Positions 16,037-25,021 of a stretch of 64,000 nucleotides of DNA are shown piece by piece (the stretch's first letter is position 1; each line of letters starts with the position of its first letter). The DNA is from Seohaeicola saemankumensis (GTDB taxonomy: Bacteria; Pseudomonadota; Alphaproteobacteria; Rhodobacterales; Rhodobacteraceae): positions 39,871-103,870 of the forward strand of contig NZ_JAIUZI010000016.1 of NCBI RefSeq assembly GCF_020171285.1. The letters run 5' to 3'. The translations under genes and the position numbers were made by a program. The notes under the pieces are model-generated. The model was given only the letters and a program-made list of their open reading frames with translations. It was not told where the DNA came from and searched no databases.

Positions 16037-17101
16037 ATGAAAAAAGCACTTATTTCCGGCGTCACTGGTCAAGACGGCGCCTATCTTGCCGAATTGCTGC
16101 TGGCCAAGGGATACGAAGTTCATGGCATCAAGCGCCGGTCCTCGTCGTTCAACTCGGCCCGGATCGACCACCTGTACCAGGACCCGCATGAGACCGGCAC
16201 GGTGTTCAAGCTGCACTACGGCGATTTGACGGATTCCACCAACCTGATCCGCCTGATCCAGGAAGTGCAGCCCGACGAGATTTACAACCTGGCCGCCCAG
16301 TCCCACGTGCAGGTCAGCTTCGAGACCCCCGAATACACCGCCAACGCCGATGGTATCGGTACCCTGCGGATGCTGGAGGCGATCCGCATCCTGGGCATGG
16401 AGAAGACCACCCGGTTCTACCAGGCCTCGACCTCGGAACTCTATGGTCTGGTGCAGGCGGTACCGCAGTCGGAGACCACGCCCTTCTACCCGCGCTCGCC
16501 CTACGCGGCGGCCAAACTCTATGCCTACTGGATCACGGTGAACTACCGCGAGGCCTATGGCATGCATGCCTCCAACGGCATCCTGTTCAACCACGAAAGC
16601 CCGCTGCGCGGCGAGACCTTCGTGACCCGCAAGATCACCCGCGCGGTGGCGGCGATTTCGCTGGGCCTGCAGGACCGGATCTACCTCGGCAACCTCGACG
16701 CGCAGCGCGACTGGGGCCACGCCCGCGACTATGTCGAGGGCATGTGGCGCATCCTGCAGCAGGACGAGGCGGACGATTACGTGCTGGCGACCGGCGAAAC
16801 CCATACCGTGCGCAGTTTTGTCGAGGCCGCCTTTGCCGAGGTCGATATCAAGGTCGAATGGAAGGGCGAAGGCGTCGACGAGATCGGCTACGAGGCGGGC
16901 ACCGACCGGGTGCTGGTGTCGATCGATCCGCGCTACTTCCGCCCCACCGAGGTGGACCTGCTGATCGGCGATCCGACCAAGGCGAAGGAAAAGCTCGGCT
17001 GGACCCATACCGCCAGCCTGGCCGAGATGGTGGCCGAGATGGTTCGCTCCGACATCGACGTCGTGCAGCGTGAAAAGGATCGCAAAGACCGGCATGGCTG
17101 A
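16037..17101 (+). CDS. gmd: GDP-mannose 4,6-dehydratase
   Basis: A 354-residue NADP-dependent short-chain dehydratase, usual length for Gmd. It turns GDP-D-mannose into GDP-4-keto-6-deoxy-D-mannose, the branch point to GDP-L-fucose. The cofactor loop is GVTGQDGAYLAE (8-19). The catalytic set Thr132, Glu134, Tyr156 and Lys160 is intact in STSELYG and YAAAK, and NHESPLRGETFVTRKIT is diagnostic for the family. A sulfotransferase-like gene overlaps its end and fcl follows, so the three appear to form an operon. Confidence 0.97.
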   Translation: MKKALISGVTGQDGAYLAELLLAKGYEVHGIKRRSSSFNSARIDHLYQDPHETGTVFKLHYGDLTDSTNLIRLIQEVQPDEIYNLAAQSHVQVSFETPEYTANADGIGTLRMLEAIRILGMEKTTRFYQASTSELYGLVQAVPQSETTPFYPRSPYAAAKLYAYWITVNYREAYGMHASNGILFNHESPLRGETFVTRKITRAVAAISLGLQDRIYLGNLDAQRDWGHARDYVEGMWRILQQDEADDYVLATGETHTVRSFVEAAFAEVDIKVEWKGEGVDEIGYEAGTDRVLVSIDPRYFRPTEVDLLIGDPTKAKEKLGWTHTASLAEMVAEMVRSDIDVVQREKDRKDRHG

Positions 17102-17936
17102 GCAGGGCGTTTCAGGCGCGGCGGCGCACGGGGCGGAAGATCTACAGACGATCCGGACCGTGCACCATTTTGCCGCGTCTGGCGGGACGATCATGTCCCG
17201 GGCCCTGGCCGCGCAGCCCGATACCGTGCTGCTGAGCGAGATCACTCCGGTGGTGGGCGCTTATGGCTTCAACCGTTTCGATCCCGTGCAGCAGTTCCTT
17301 GCGGGGCCGCTGCGCGACGATCCGGAACGGTTTCTGGACCCCGACAGAACGCCCTATGACCTGAGTCTCGAGGTCTTTGCCGACCGTTTGCGCTGGCTAT
17401 TGGCGCAGACTTCGGAGGCCGGTTGCCGGCTGGTGTTGCGCGATCATGCCCACAGCGACTTTATCGAGCTGAACCGCGGTCGCAGCGGGTTGCGCGATGT
17501 GATCCGGCGGGCCCAGATCCCGGTGCGCTCGATCGTGACGCTGCGCCATCCGATGGACAGCTACTATCCTGCCCGGCAGAGAGGCTGGACCAAGATGCTG
17601 ACCGGGGGGTTCGACGAATACTGCCAGCGGCTGACCGGCATGCTGGAGATTTTCGACGCGCCGGTATTCCTGTACGAGGATTTTTGCCTGCGGCCGGGCG
17701 AGGTGACCGAACAGATGTGCGCGGCACTGAACCTGCCGTTCGATCCCGGTTTCCAGGTCCGGCTGAAAGATATCGGTCTGACCGGGAACTCTGGGCGCAA
17801 GGCGGACGAGATTGCGCCGCGCCCGCGGCTGCACATTCCCAGAGGATTGATCAAGGAAGCCAGGGAAAGCGAAGCCTACCAGGCGCTGGAGGCCCGTTTC
17901 TGGCCCGGCGATACACTTCTAGAACAAAAAAATTGA
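17094..17936 (+). CDS. Sulfotransferase-like protein between gmd and fcl
   Basis: Predicted 280 residues. HFAASGGTIMSRAL (25-38) stands where the PAPS loop is expected but lacks the usual Lys. RHPMDSYYPA (151-160) looks like the 3'-phosphate site. It is therefore a divergent sulfotransferase, and activity is less certain than for the others. I chose ATG at 17094, which overlaps the gmd stop by eight bases; GTG at 17070 would add eight residues. Its position between the two GDP-fucose genes hints that fucose or a fucose-containing glycan is its substrate. Confidence 0.65.
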   Translation: MAEQGVSGAAAHGAEDLQTIRTVHHFAASGGTIMSRALAAQPDTVLLSEITPVVGAYGFNRFDPVQQFLAGPLRDDPERFLDPDRTPYDLSLEVFADRLRWLLAQTSEAGCRLVLRDHAHSDFIELNRGRSGLRDVIRRAQIPVRSIVTLRHPMDSYYPARQRGWTKMLTGGFDEYCQRLTGMLEIFDAPVFLYEDFCLRPGEVTEQMCAALNLPFDPGFQVRLKDIGLTGNSGRKADEIAPRPRLHIPRGLIKEARESEAYQALEARFWPGDTLLEQKN

Positions 17937-17999
17937 CGATGCAGGCCGGTCCGGTCGGAGCGGAAACAGACCCGCCGCCTGCAAAATGGAGAAAACGAC

Positions 18000-18938
18000 A
18001 TGACATATGATCTGAACGGAAAGCGCGTCTGGGTGGCCGGTCATCGCGGCATGGTGGGCGGCGCCGTGGTGCGGCGGCTGGGTGATGAACCCTGCGAGGT
18101 GATCACCGCCGGCCGCGACGTGGTCGACCTGGTCAGCCAGCAGGCGGTGGCCGACTGGATGGCGGCGGAAAAACCCGATGCGGTGGTGCTGTGCGCGGCC
18201 CGCGTCGGCGGCATCCACGCCAACAACTCCTACCCGGTGGATTTCCTCTATGACAACCTGATGATCGAGGCCAATATCATCCATGCCGCCCATGCGGTCG
18301 GCGTGGAAAAGCTGTTGTTCCTTGGATCCTCCTGCATCTATCCGAAATTCGCCGAGCAGCCGATCACCGAGGACGCGCTGCTGACCGGGGCGCTGGAGCC
18401 CACCAACGAATGGTACGCGATCGCCAAGATCGCCGGTATCAAGCTCTGCCAGGCCTATCGCAAGCAATACGGTGTCGATTTCATCTCGGCCCAGCCCACC
18501 AACCTCTATGGTCCCGGCGACAACTACGATCTGCAGTCCAGCCACGTGCTGCCGGCGCTCTTGCGCAAGTTCCACGAGGCGAAGGAGGCCGGCGCACCCT
18601 CGGTCGAGCTTTGGGGATCGGGCACGCCGCTGCGCGAATTCCTGCATGTGGACGATCTGGCCGATGCGCTGGTCTTTCTGTTAAAGGAATATTCGGACGA
18701 GATTCCTCTGAACGTTGGTTCCGGGGTCGAGGTCACCATCCGCGAACTGGCGGAAACCATCGCCGAGGTGGTCGGCTACGAGGCCGAGCTGACCTTTGAC
18801 GCGACCAAGCCCGACGGCACCCCGCGCAAGCTGATGGACAGCGGCCGGCTGCACGATCTGGGCTGGAACGACGCGCGCTCTCTCAAGGAGGGCGTGGCAC
18901 ATGCCTATGCAGCCTATCTGGAAACGCTGCAGGGCTGA
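18000..18938 (+). CDS. fcl: GDP-L-fucose synthase
   Basis: A 312-residue epimerase-reductase that converts GDP-4-keto-6-deoxy-mannose to GDP-L-fucose with NADPH. The dinucleotide site is GHRGMVG (14-20). Catalytic residues corresponding to E. coli Fcl Ser107, Cys109, Tyr136, Lys140 and His179 are Ser110, Cys112, Tyr139, Lys143 and His182. The strings GSSCIYP, QPTNLYGPGDN and SSHVLPALLRKFHEAK are typical of the family. It completes the route begun by ManC and Gmd. Confidence 0.97.
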   Translation: MTYDLNGKRVWVAGHRGMVGGAVVRRLGDEPCEVITAGRDVVDLVSQQAVADWMAAEKPDAVVLCAARVGGIHANNSYPVDFLYDNLMIEANIIHAAHAVGVEKLLFLGSSCIYPKFAEQPITEDALLTGALEPTNEWYAIAKIAGIKLCQAYRKQYGVDFISAQPTNLYGPGDNYDLQSSHVLPALLRKFHEAKEAGAPSVELWGSGTPLREFLHVDDLADALVFLLKEYSDEIPLNVGSGVEVTIRELAETIAEVVGYEAELTFDATKPDGTPRKLMDSGRLHDLGWNDARSLKEGVAHAYAAYLETLQG

Positions 18939-19015
18939 GCCCGGAGCGCGCGGATTGGCGGCGCCCGGTCGGGCGGGTGTTGTCAGTCTCGCGCCGGACG
19001 ACCGAAATTGGCATG

Positions 19016-19021
19016 TATAGT
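19016..19021 (+). promoter_or_regulatory. Candidate -10 element before the 19051 gene
   Basis: TATAGT lies 30 bases before the ATG in an otherwise GC-rich gap, followed by an AT-rich stretch and the ribosome site TAAGGA. No good -35 is seen at 16-18 bases, so this is tentative. Confidence 0.25.
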
Positions 19022-19050
19022 GATGCACCATTTTTAAGGACGCGGCAGGT

Positions 19051-22000
19051 ATGGACACCCTCATCTTGTTTCCGGCCGAAGACGCCTTTGCGCTGACCGC
19101 CGTTGATCTTTTGGCATCATTGTCCGGCCAGTCGGTGACGCTGGCCGCGGTGCAGACGCCGGCCAAACAGCTGGCGGCGGATCTGACCGACCGGGTTGAG
19201 CGGGTGTTCACCCTGCCCGGCTGGCCGTTCAGTCCGCAGCAGGGATTTCAGCCGCTCGACCCCGACAATCTCGACCATGCCCGGATCGCCCGGTTCCTGC
19301 GCCAGGGGTTTGACCGGGTTCTTGTGTTCGACTGGTCGCTGGCGCCGCTGGCGGCGCTGCTGCCGTCGGGGCCGGAGCGGTTCCTGGTGCTTGACGACTG
19401 GATCCTGCAGGAGGAACTGGTGCTGTCGCCGGATCTGAAGACGAACCGGACCGGACCGCGGCTGCACGAGGCCGAAGAGATCGCCGCCGATTTCGACGCT
19501 ATCCTGTGCACCGAACAGGCGGTGTTCTCGATGATCGGAAAGCTGTTTCCGGACAAGGCGCTGGCGGCGCCGGTGCCGATCCCGGGGTATCCGGCGGATC
19601 TGGGCGAGCAGTGGCCGCTGCGGTTCCGCGCGCCCAACAGCCGTTACGACCCCTATACTCAGGACGGGGTCGGCGCCTTCTTGCGGCGCCAGAGCGCGCG
19701 GCAGCATCGCGGTCAGCCGTTCGTGCCGCTGGAACTGCCGCCGGATTATGCCTTTGTCAGGGACAACGCCGCCCCGACGCCCGAGCCGGTTCTCGTGGAT
19801 GTCAGCGGTCCGCAGGCCCCCCTGCTGGAGGTCTCGGTGCAGCTGCGCAGACCGGAACTGCGCATTCGCAACGCGATGCGGGGCGGCAACCTGATGTTCC
19901 TGCTTGAGGCGCGCGCGTCCGGCAGCCCCGAAGACGACTATGTGATCGCTCCGGGTGGCGCGCGGGCGGCGCTGCTTGATCTGGTCTCTGACCGGGCGGC
20001 CTGGCGGGACTTCTGGTCGCAGGGCGTGCGCCAGTTCCGGGCGGTTCAGACCCACAACCAGCAGGTCTGGGCCGGGTTGATCGAGGGTCGGAAATCCGCG
20101 GGCGGCAGCTTTGTTTATGGCGCGCTGGGGGTGGAACAGGGTATCGAATCCGGCGCCGCGCCGGGCGGCGGCGATCTGGCGATCGTGCGCGCCCATGCGG
20201 CGGCGCCGCTGGATCCGGGCCCCGGGCTGGCGCTGGTTCAGACCCTGTTGTTGCAGGGCCAGCCGGAAAGGGCGCTGGCCTATCTGGGCATGTTGATGCG
20301 GGCGGGCGCCATCGCCGGCCAGCCGGTTCGGGCGTCCCGGGCGCTGCTGGACCTGATGCAGCGGCAATCGGTCTTTGACCAGCCGCGCAGCCGCGCCGTG
20401 CTGGACAAGCTGCACCGCGATCTGCAGGAGGCCGGCGCAGATGACAGCGGCGGGCTCTATCCCACCTTCCAACTGCCCGAAGCCGCCGCCGCGCCGCCGG
20501 TCGCCACCAGCCGGGGGACACCGATTTTCGAATTGGGGCTGCACCGTGACGACGAGGGCGCGCGGCGCTTCTCGGGCACCTTCTCGATGGTTTACGCGCG
20601 CCAGGCGTTTGCCGCCGATCCGGTGCTGGTGATGATGATCTCGGGCCAGCTGGACGACCCTGATACCGAACTGGCAGCGGCGCAGATCGAAGTCGAGGGC
20701 CAGACTGTCACCGCGCGGGTCACCCAGCGCATGGACGGCAGTTTCTTCGTGCCGGTCCCGGTGACCCTGCAGGGGGACAGCGCCGGGCGCGACCTGTTTT
20801 CGGTCTCGGTCTCGCTTTCGGCTTTGCGCGGGGCGGTGGCGGCGGGCCGGATAGATCAGATCGACCTGATCCGCCGGGCCGAGCTGTTCGAAGACGGGCG
20901 CATCGCGGCCACTGCCCGATTGCTGGCGGTATTGCCGACCCAGGACAGCTGGAGCTTTGCCGGCGGCTACAACATCGAACGCTCCGACGCCGGACCGCCG
21001 GTGCGCTGGATCCAGGCCAAGGCGGCCCCTGAGCTGGTCTGGGCAACGGACCCGCCCGAGCGGACCCGCGGTGCGGTCTGCGCCGTGGTGGTGGTACAGA
21101 CCGCGCGTGGCGGTCCGCCCCCCGACGAGCTGTACCTGGAAACCCCGAACGGCCCGCTCAGGGCGGTGCCGGTTCCCGGCGGCGGTGATGGTGCGCGCAG
21201 CTATGTCTTTGACATCACTGATCTGTTCATCGACCGGATCCGGCTGCCGCGGCTTGAACTGGTCTCGCCGGTTCCGGCAGAGACCGTGGGCGAGGATCAG
21301 CGCCTGCTCAGCCTGCTGCTGCGGTCGATGTCGATCGTGGAACTGCCGCTGTCGCTGCTGGACAATCAGCCGGCGGTGCTGACCCCGGGGGCGGGGCTAC
21401 GAACCGGCGTCGGCGATCCCGCCGCGCCGCCGATGCTGGGCAAGGCGTTGCGGCTGGCGCTGACGGTACCGCACCTGCTGTCGCCGTCGCGGCTGGTTGA
21501 AATTCGCGGCAAGGGCGATGACCGGATTTACGGGCTTGAGGCCCGGCTGAACCGGCTGCCGCTGGAACCGGTCGGGATCAGCCATGAAGCGGGGCGATTC
21601 ATCTGGCGGGGGCGTCTGATCAGCGACCGCCCGGTTCTGGCCTTTGCCTCCTGGCTGCAGATGCAACTGGCGGCAGAGCAGCCCGAAGGGGCGGCGCCGA
21701 TGGAGATCACCCAGGTGCGCTTTATCCTGCCGCCGGACAATCAGCCGGGGTTCGAACTGATGGATGGCGGCCATTTCCCCGGCACGGCGGGATATTATCA
21801 CAGCGGCCCGGCGATGCGCGGGGTCTGGGCCGGTCCCGGTGGCCGGCTGCTGGTTGATGTGCCGGCAGGGGCCGAGGCGCTGTGGCTGGCCGGCGATGCC
21901 GCGATTGGCCGGTCGCAGATCGAGGCGATGACGCTGAGTTGTGACGGCGCGGAACTGGAGTGCCGGACCGGCACCGCCGCCGACGGCCGCTGGCGCGTAA

Positions 22001-22131
22001 CGGGCCGTCTTGAACCGGCCGCCGAGGCGCGGATCGCGCTTGTCGAAATCGGCAGCCGGACCCCGGTGCAGGGGCCGGTCGGCCTGGTGCGCCGGGCCGG
22101 CTGTGTCCTGCCCTCGGGCGGCGGAGAATGA
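19051..22131 (+). CDS. Large protein of unknown function in the glycan cluster (1026 aa)
   Basis: I recognise no family. Residues 1 to about 180 alternate strands and helices (MDTLILFPAEDAFALTAVDL at the start; DRVLVFDWSLAPLAALLP) and could be a decayed or unusual Rossmann-like half of a GT-B fold. The middle is mixed; residues from about 480 onward are mostly beta, with many Arg/Gln/Val strands and no signal peptide or membrane segment. The TAAGGA ribosome site supports the start. Its stop overlaps the ATG of the next glycosyltransferase gene (ATGA), so the products are probably made together. Role inferred only from context. Confidence 0.55.
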   Translation: MDTLILFPAEDAFALTAVDLLASLSGQSVTLAAVQTPAKQLAADLTDRVERVFTLPGWPFSPQQGFQPLDPDNLDHARIARFLRQGFDRVLVFDWSLAPLAALLPSGPERFLVLDDWILQEELVLSPDLKTNRTGPRLHEAEEIAADFDAILCTEQAVFSMIGKLFPDKALAAPVPIPGYPADLGEQWPLRFRAPNSRYDPYTQDGVGAFLRRQSARQHRGQPFVPLELPPDYAFVRDNAAPTPEPVLVDVSGPQAPLLEVSVQLRRPELRIRNAMRGGNLMFLLEARASGSPEDDYVIAPGGARAALLDLVSDRAAWRDFWSQGVRQFRAVQTHNQQVWAGLIEGRKSAGGSFVYGALGVEQGIESGAAPGGGDLAIVRAHAAAPLDPGPGLALVQTLLLQGQPERALAYLGMLMRAGAIAGQPVRASRALLDLMQRQSVFDQPRSRAVLDKLHRDLQEAGADDSGGLYPTFQLPEAAAAPPVATSRGTPIFELGLHRDDEGARRFSGTFSMVYARQAFAADPVLVMMISGQLDDPDTELAAAQIEVEGQTVTARVTQRMDGSFFVPVPVTLQGDSAGRDLFSVSVSLSALRGAVAAGRIDQIDLIRRAELFEDGRIAATARLLAVLPTQDSWSFAGGYNIERSDAGPPVRWIQAKAAPELVWATDPPERTRGAVCAVVVVQTARGGPPPDELYLETPNGPLRAVPVPGGGDGARSYVFDITDLFIDRIRLPRLELVSPVPAETVGEDQRLLSLLLRSMSIVELPLSLLDNQPAVLTPGAGLRTGVGDPAAPPMLGKALRLALTVPHLLSPSRLVEIRGKGDDRIYGLEARLNRLPLEPVGISHEAGRFIWRGRLISDRPVLAFASWLQMQLAAEQPEGAAPMEITQVRFILPPDNQPGFELMDGGHFPGTAGYYHSGPAMRGVWAGPGGRLLVDVPAGAEALWLAGDAAIGRSQIEAMTLSCDGAELECRTGTAADGRWRVTGRLEPAAEARIALVEIGSRTPVQGPVGLVRRAGCVLPSGGGE

Positions 22132-24962
22132 CCCAGATGTCCAAGATCTTTTTTATCGCCCCCAGGGTCGATACCGATATCACGCTCGAGACCGCAGGGC
22201 TGGATCCATTGGCCGAAGCGGCCGAAGCACAGGGGCTGGACCCGGTTCTGGTGGTCGGACAGAATCTGAAGCGGCGCAGCACCGCTGCCGGGCGTCCTGT
22301 CTGGGGGCTGCTGGACAGCAGCCCCGCCAGCGACCGCCAGCGCACCCTGGTCAGCGCCCGGCTGCTGGCGCTGCACCGGTTCGACGTGCTGGCCGACAGG
22401 CTGGCGTTCCTGTGCGATTTCCGCAAGCCGGGGCCGCAGGACACGCTGTGTCTGCTCGACGCTTCGGTGCCGGACCTGGAATCGGTCTGGCAGTACCTGA
22501 TCACCGCACCGCCCGAAACCCTGCCGCACGTACATGTGCATCTGTCGCGGGTTTACGATCCCGGCCTCGTGCTGGAGGCCGCCGGGTTGAGTGATCTGGC
22601 GGACCGGATCGCATTGCTGCGCGCCCGCTTTGAGGCGCGCGGGCTGTTGCAGGCGGGGCGGCTGACGCTGAGCGCGGGGCATCCCGCGCTGGCCCGCCGA
22701 CTGAGCGATCTGGGGCTCGAGACCGCCAGTGCCCCGCTGCAGGGTCCCGGGCGCCCCGGCGGGCGCAGCACCGCGCTGCTGGTCAAATCCTTTGACCCGG
22801 AACTGGCCGAAACGCTGGACCTGTACAACGCCACTGTCTTTCTCAGCGATGCGCTGGTCGCGGCGGCGCAGGCCGATCTGGCCGCCGACGGCATGGATGC
22901 GGAACGGGCGATCAGCTTTGCGCCGCTCAGCGACGTCGCGGGCCAGCTGGCGCGCTTTGGCACTGTCATCACCGAAACCGACCTGCTGGATCTGGCGCTG
23001 TCCTGCCCCGGCCCGGCCGGGGGGGCGGTTCTACGGCTGATCGGAACGGCCGATCCCGTCACGCCCTCCGCCCCGATGAGCGGCGCGGACTTTACTGCCA
23101 TGCTGCGGGGCCTGCAGGCAAAGGCGGGCACTCCGGAGCCCAAACCAATGGTTCTGCACGTCGCCAACAACTGGTGGGGCCAGGGATCGAGCCATGTGTT
23201 CGAAGCGCAGCTGCGCTATCTGGCCGAACGCGGCTACGCGGTGCATGCGGTGCATTTCGACATCGACGATTCCGGGTTTTTCAACCCGGATGCCACAACC
23301 GACACGCTGACCAAGCTGCCGCAGGACGGTGCCGTGCACCGCTGGCAACTGGGTCGCGATCCGGCGCTGTCGGCGCAGGAAAAGGCGCTGGGGCTGAACC
23401 CGCCCTACCGGGGCGACATGCTGTCGGTGGAAGGGGAATCGCGGATCGCCCGCAATGTCGCGGTGCCACCCGCTCTGCGCGCCGCGCTCAAGGCGCAGCG
23501 CCCGGCCTGGGCGCTGGTCAACTACAGCCAGAACCATCCGCTGATCGCGGCGCTGGACCTCGAAGAGGTGCCGGTGATCACGGAAACCCATGATCTGCGC
23601 ACGGTGCAGCACGCAATCTATGGCGAAACCACGCTGGACCAGATCGACTATGATCTGGAACTGGATAATGCCGGCCGTTTCGACGGGCTGGTGTTCATCA
23701 ACGCCCATGAGGAAAAGCTGACCCGCGACCGGCTGCCGGATCTCAAGGGCATCAGCGCCTTTCCCTTCATGCTGGGCAATGCCGCGATCGAACCGCGGCC
23801 CCTGCATGAAACGGCCGTGACCCCGGTGCTGCGCGCGCTCAGCCGCAGCCGCCGGCCCTGCCTGCCGCTGGCGGCCCGGCTGGCGGGACAGGACGGCGGT
23901 CCCGACGCGGGGACGAAGCGCCCGGTCATCCTGTTCGTGGGCAGCCGGCACAAGGCCAATGTGACCTCGCTGGACTGGTACTTTGCCAATGTCCACCTGC
24001 CGTTCCGGGTCTTTGAGCAGGCCGATCTGGTAGTGGCGGGCAAGATCGCCGACGACTACCCCGACAGCGCCATCCCCGGGGTCACCTTCCTGGGCCGGGT
24101 CGATGATCTGCTGGCGCTTTATGACAGCGCCGACATCGTGCTGCTGCCGATCCGCGAAGGCACCGGGCTGCCGATCAAGGTGATCGACACGCTGATGGCG
24201 CAAAAGCCCTTTGTCTGCACCTCGAACGCGATCCGCGCGATCACCGAGATGGACGGCCGCTGGCCGACGTTCGACGATCCGGCCGGATTTGCGGACGAGC
24301 TGCTGAAACTCGCCGGCGATCCCGCCTATCTGGCAGCAGCCGAGGCGCGACTGAAAGAGATCAGCGACCCCGAGGAGTCGTGGCGCGACTACGCCGCCCG
24401 CTGGGACCGGCTGGTCACCGAGGTCGTGGGCCAGGCGCCGCCGCAGGACGATGACCATGTGACCCCGGTTCTGATGCCGCAGGTCCCACAGGCGCTGCCG
24501 CTGCCCCGGACCCGACTGGTGGCCGGGCAACGGCTGTCGGTGCGCCATGGCGGCCTGTTGTGGGAATACGAGGGGCTGGGCACAGATGACGATTCCGAAC
24601 AGTTCCACTTTGGCCAGCCGCTGGGCCGGCTGGCGTTGCATTTCGCCCTGGCCAAGGATGCCACCGCCAGCGCCGGCGGGCGGGCGCGGTCGCTGCGTCT
24701 CGACGGGGTGATCAACAGCGACCAGAACCCCGACACCGTGCTGAACTTTTTCGTCAACGGCCAGCCTGCCGGCCGAATGTCGACCAACCGGCAGTATCAC
24801 AAGCCGTTCTGCCTGTTTGCCGAACCGATCTGCCGCGATGGCGCCGCCCTGGTGGTGATCGAGGTATTTCTGACCAATCAGGACGGGGTGCCAATCGTGC
24901 CCGCCACAACCAAACGCTGGGTCGCCCTGGACCAGCTGACATTGACCCCGGCGGCGCGCTGA
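22128..24962 (+). CDS. GT4-like glycosyltransferase with N- and C-terminal extensions
   Basis: A 944-residue protein. The N-terminal third is an unassigned alpha/beta region. The GT-B core begins near residue 340 (MVLHVANNWWGQGSSHVFEA). Its donor half includes VILFVGSRHKANVTSLDWY and DIVLLPIREGTGLPIKVIDTLM, which carries the GT4-type Glu and Gly-rich loop (E-G-T-G-L-P-I-K). A C-terminal beta-rich extension of about 170 residues follows. It is translationally coupled to the unknown 19051 gene and probably adds a sugar during repeat-unit assembly. Confidence 0.75.
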   Translation: MTQMSKIFFIAPRVDTDITLETAGLDPLAEAAEAQGLDPVLVVGQNLKRRSTAAGRPVWGLLDSSPASDRQRTLVSARLLALHRFDVLADRLAFLCDFRKPGPQDTLCLLDASVPDLESVWQYLITAPPETLPHVHVHLSRVYDPGLVLEAAGLSDLADRIALLRARFEARGLLQAGRLTLSAGHPALARRLSDLGLETASAPLQGPGRPGGRSTALLVKSFDPELAETLDLYNATVFLSDALVAAAQADLAADGMDAERAISFAPLSDVAGQLARFGTVITETDLLDLALSCPGPAGGAVLRLIGTADPVTPSAPMSGADFTAMLRGLQAKAGTPEPKPMVLHVANNWWGQGSSHVFEAQLRYLAERGYAVHAVHFDIDDSGFFNPDATTDTLTKLPQDGAVHRWQLGRDPALSAQEKALGLNPPYRGDMLSVEGESRIARNVAVPPALRAALKAQRPAWALVNYSQNHPLIAALDLEEVPVITETHDLRTVQHAIYGETTLDQIDYDLELDNAGRFDGLVFINAHEEKLTRDRLPDLKGISAFPFMLGNAAIEPRPLHETAVTPVLRALSRSRRPCLPLAARLAGQDGGPDAGTKRPVILFVGSRHKANVTSLDWYFANVHLPFRVFEQADLVVAGKIADDYPDSAIPGVTFLGRVDDLLALYDSADIVLLPIREGTGLPIKVIDTLMAQKPFVCTSNAIRAITEMDGRWPTFDDPAGFADELLKLAGDPAYLAAAEARLKEISDPEESWRDYAARWDRLVTEVVGQAPPQDDDHVTPVLMPQVPQALPLPRTRLVAGQRLSVRHGGLLWEYEGLGTDDDSEQFHFGQPLGRLALHFALAKDATASAGGRARSLRLDGVINSDQNPDTVLNFFVNGQPAGRMSTNRQYHKPFCLFAEPICRDGAALVVIEVFLTNQDGVPIVPATTKRWVALDQLTLTPAAR

Positions 24963-25021
24963 TCCGCGCCACGCCAGGCCCGCGGCCCCCGCCGCAGGCA
25001 CCGAAGAACCGGAGACCCCCG

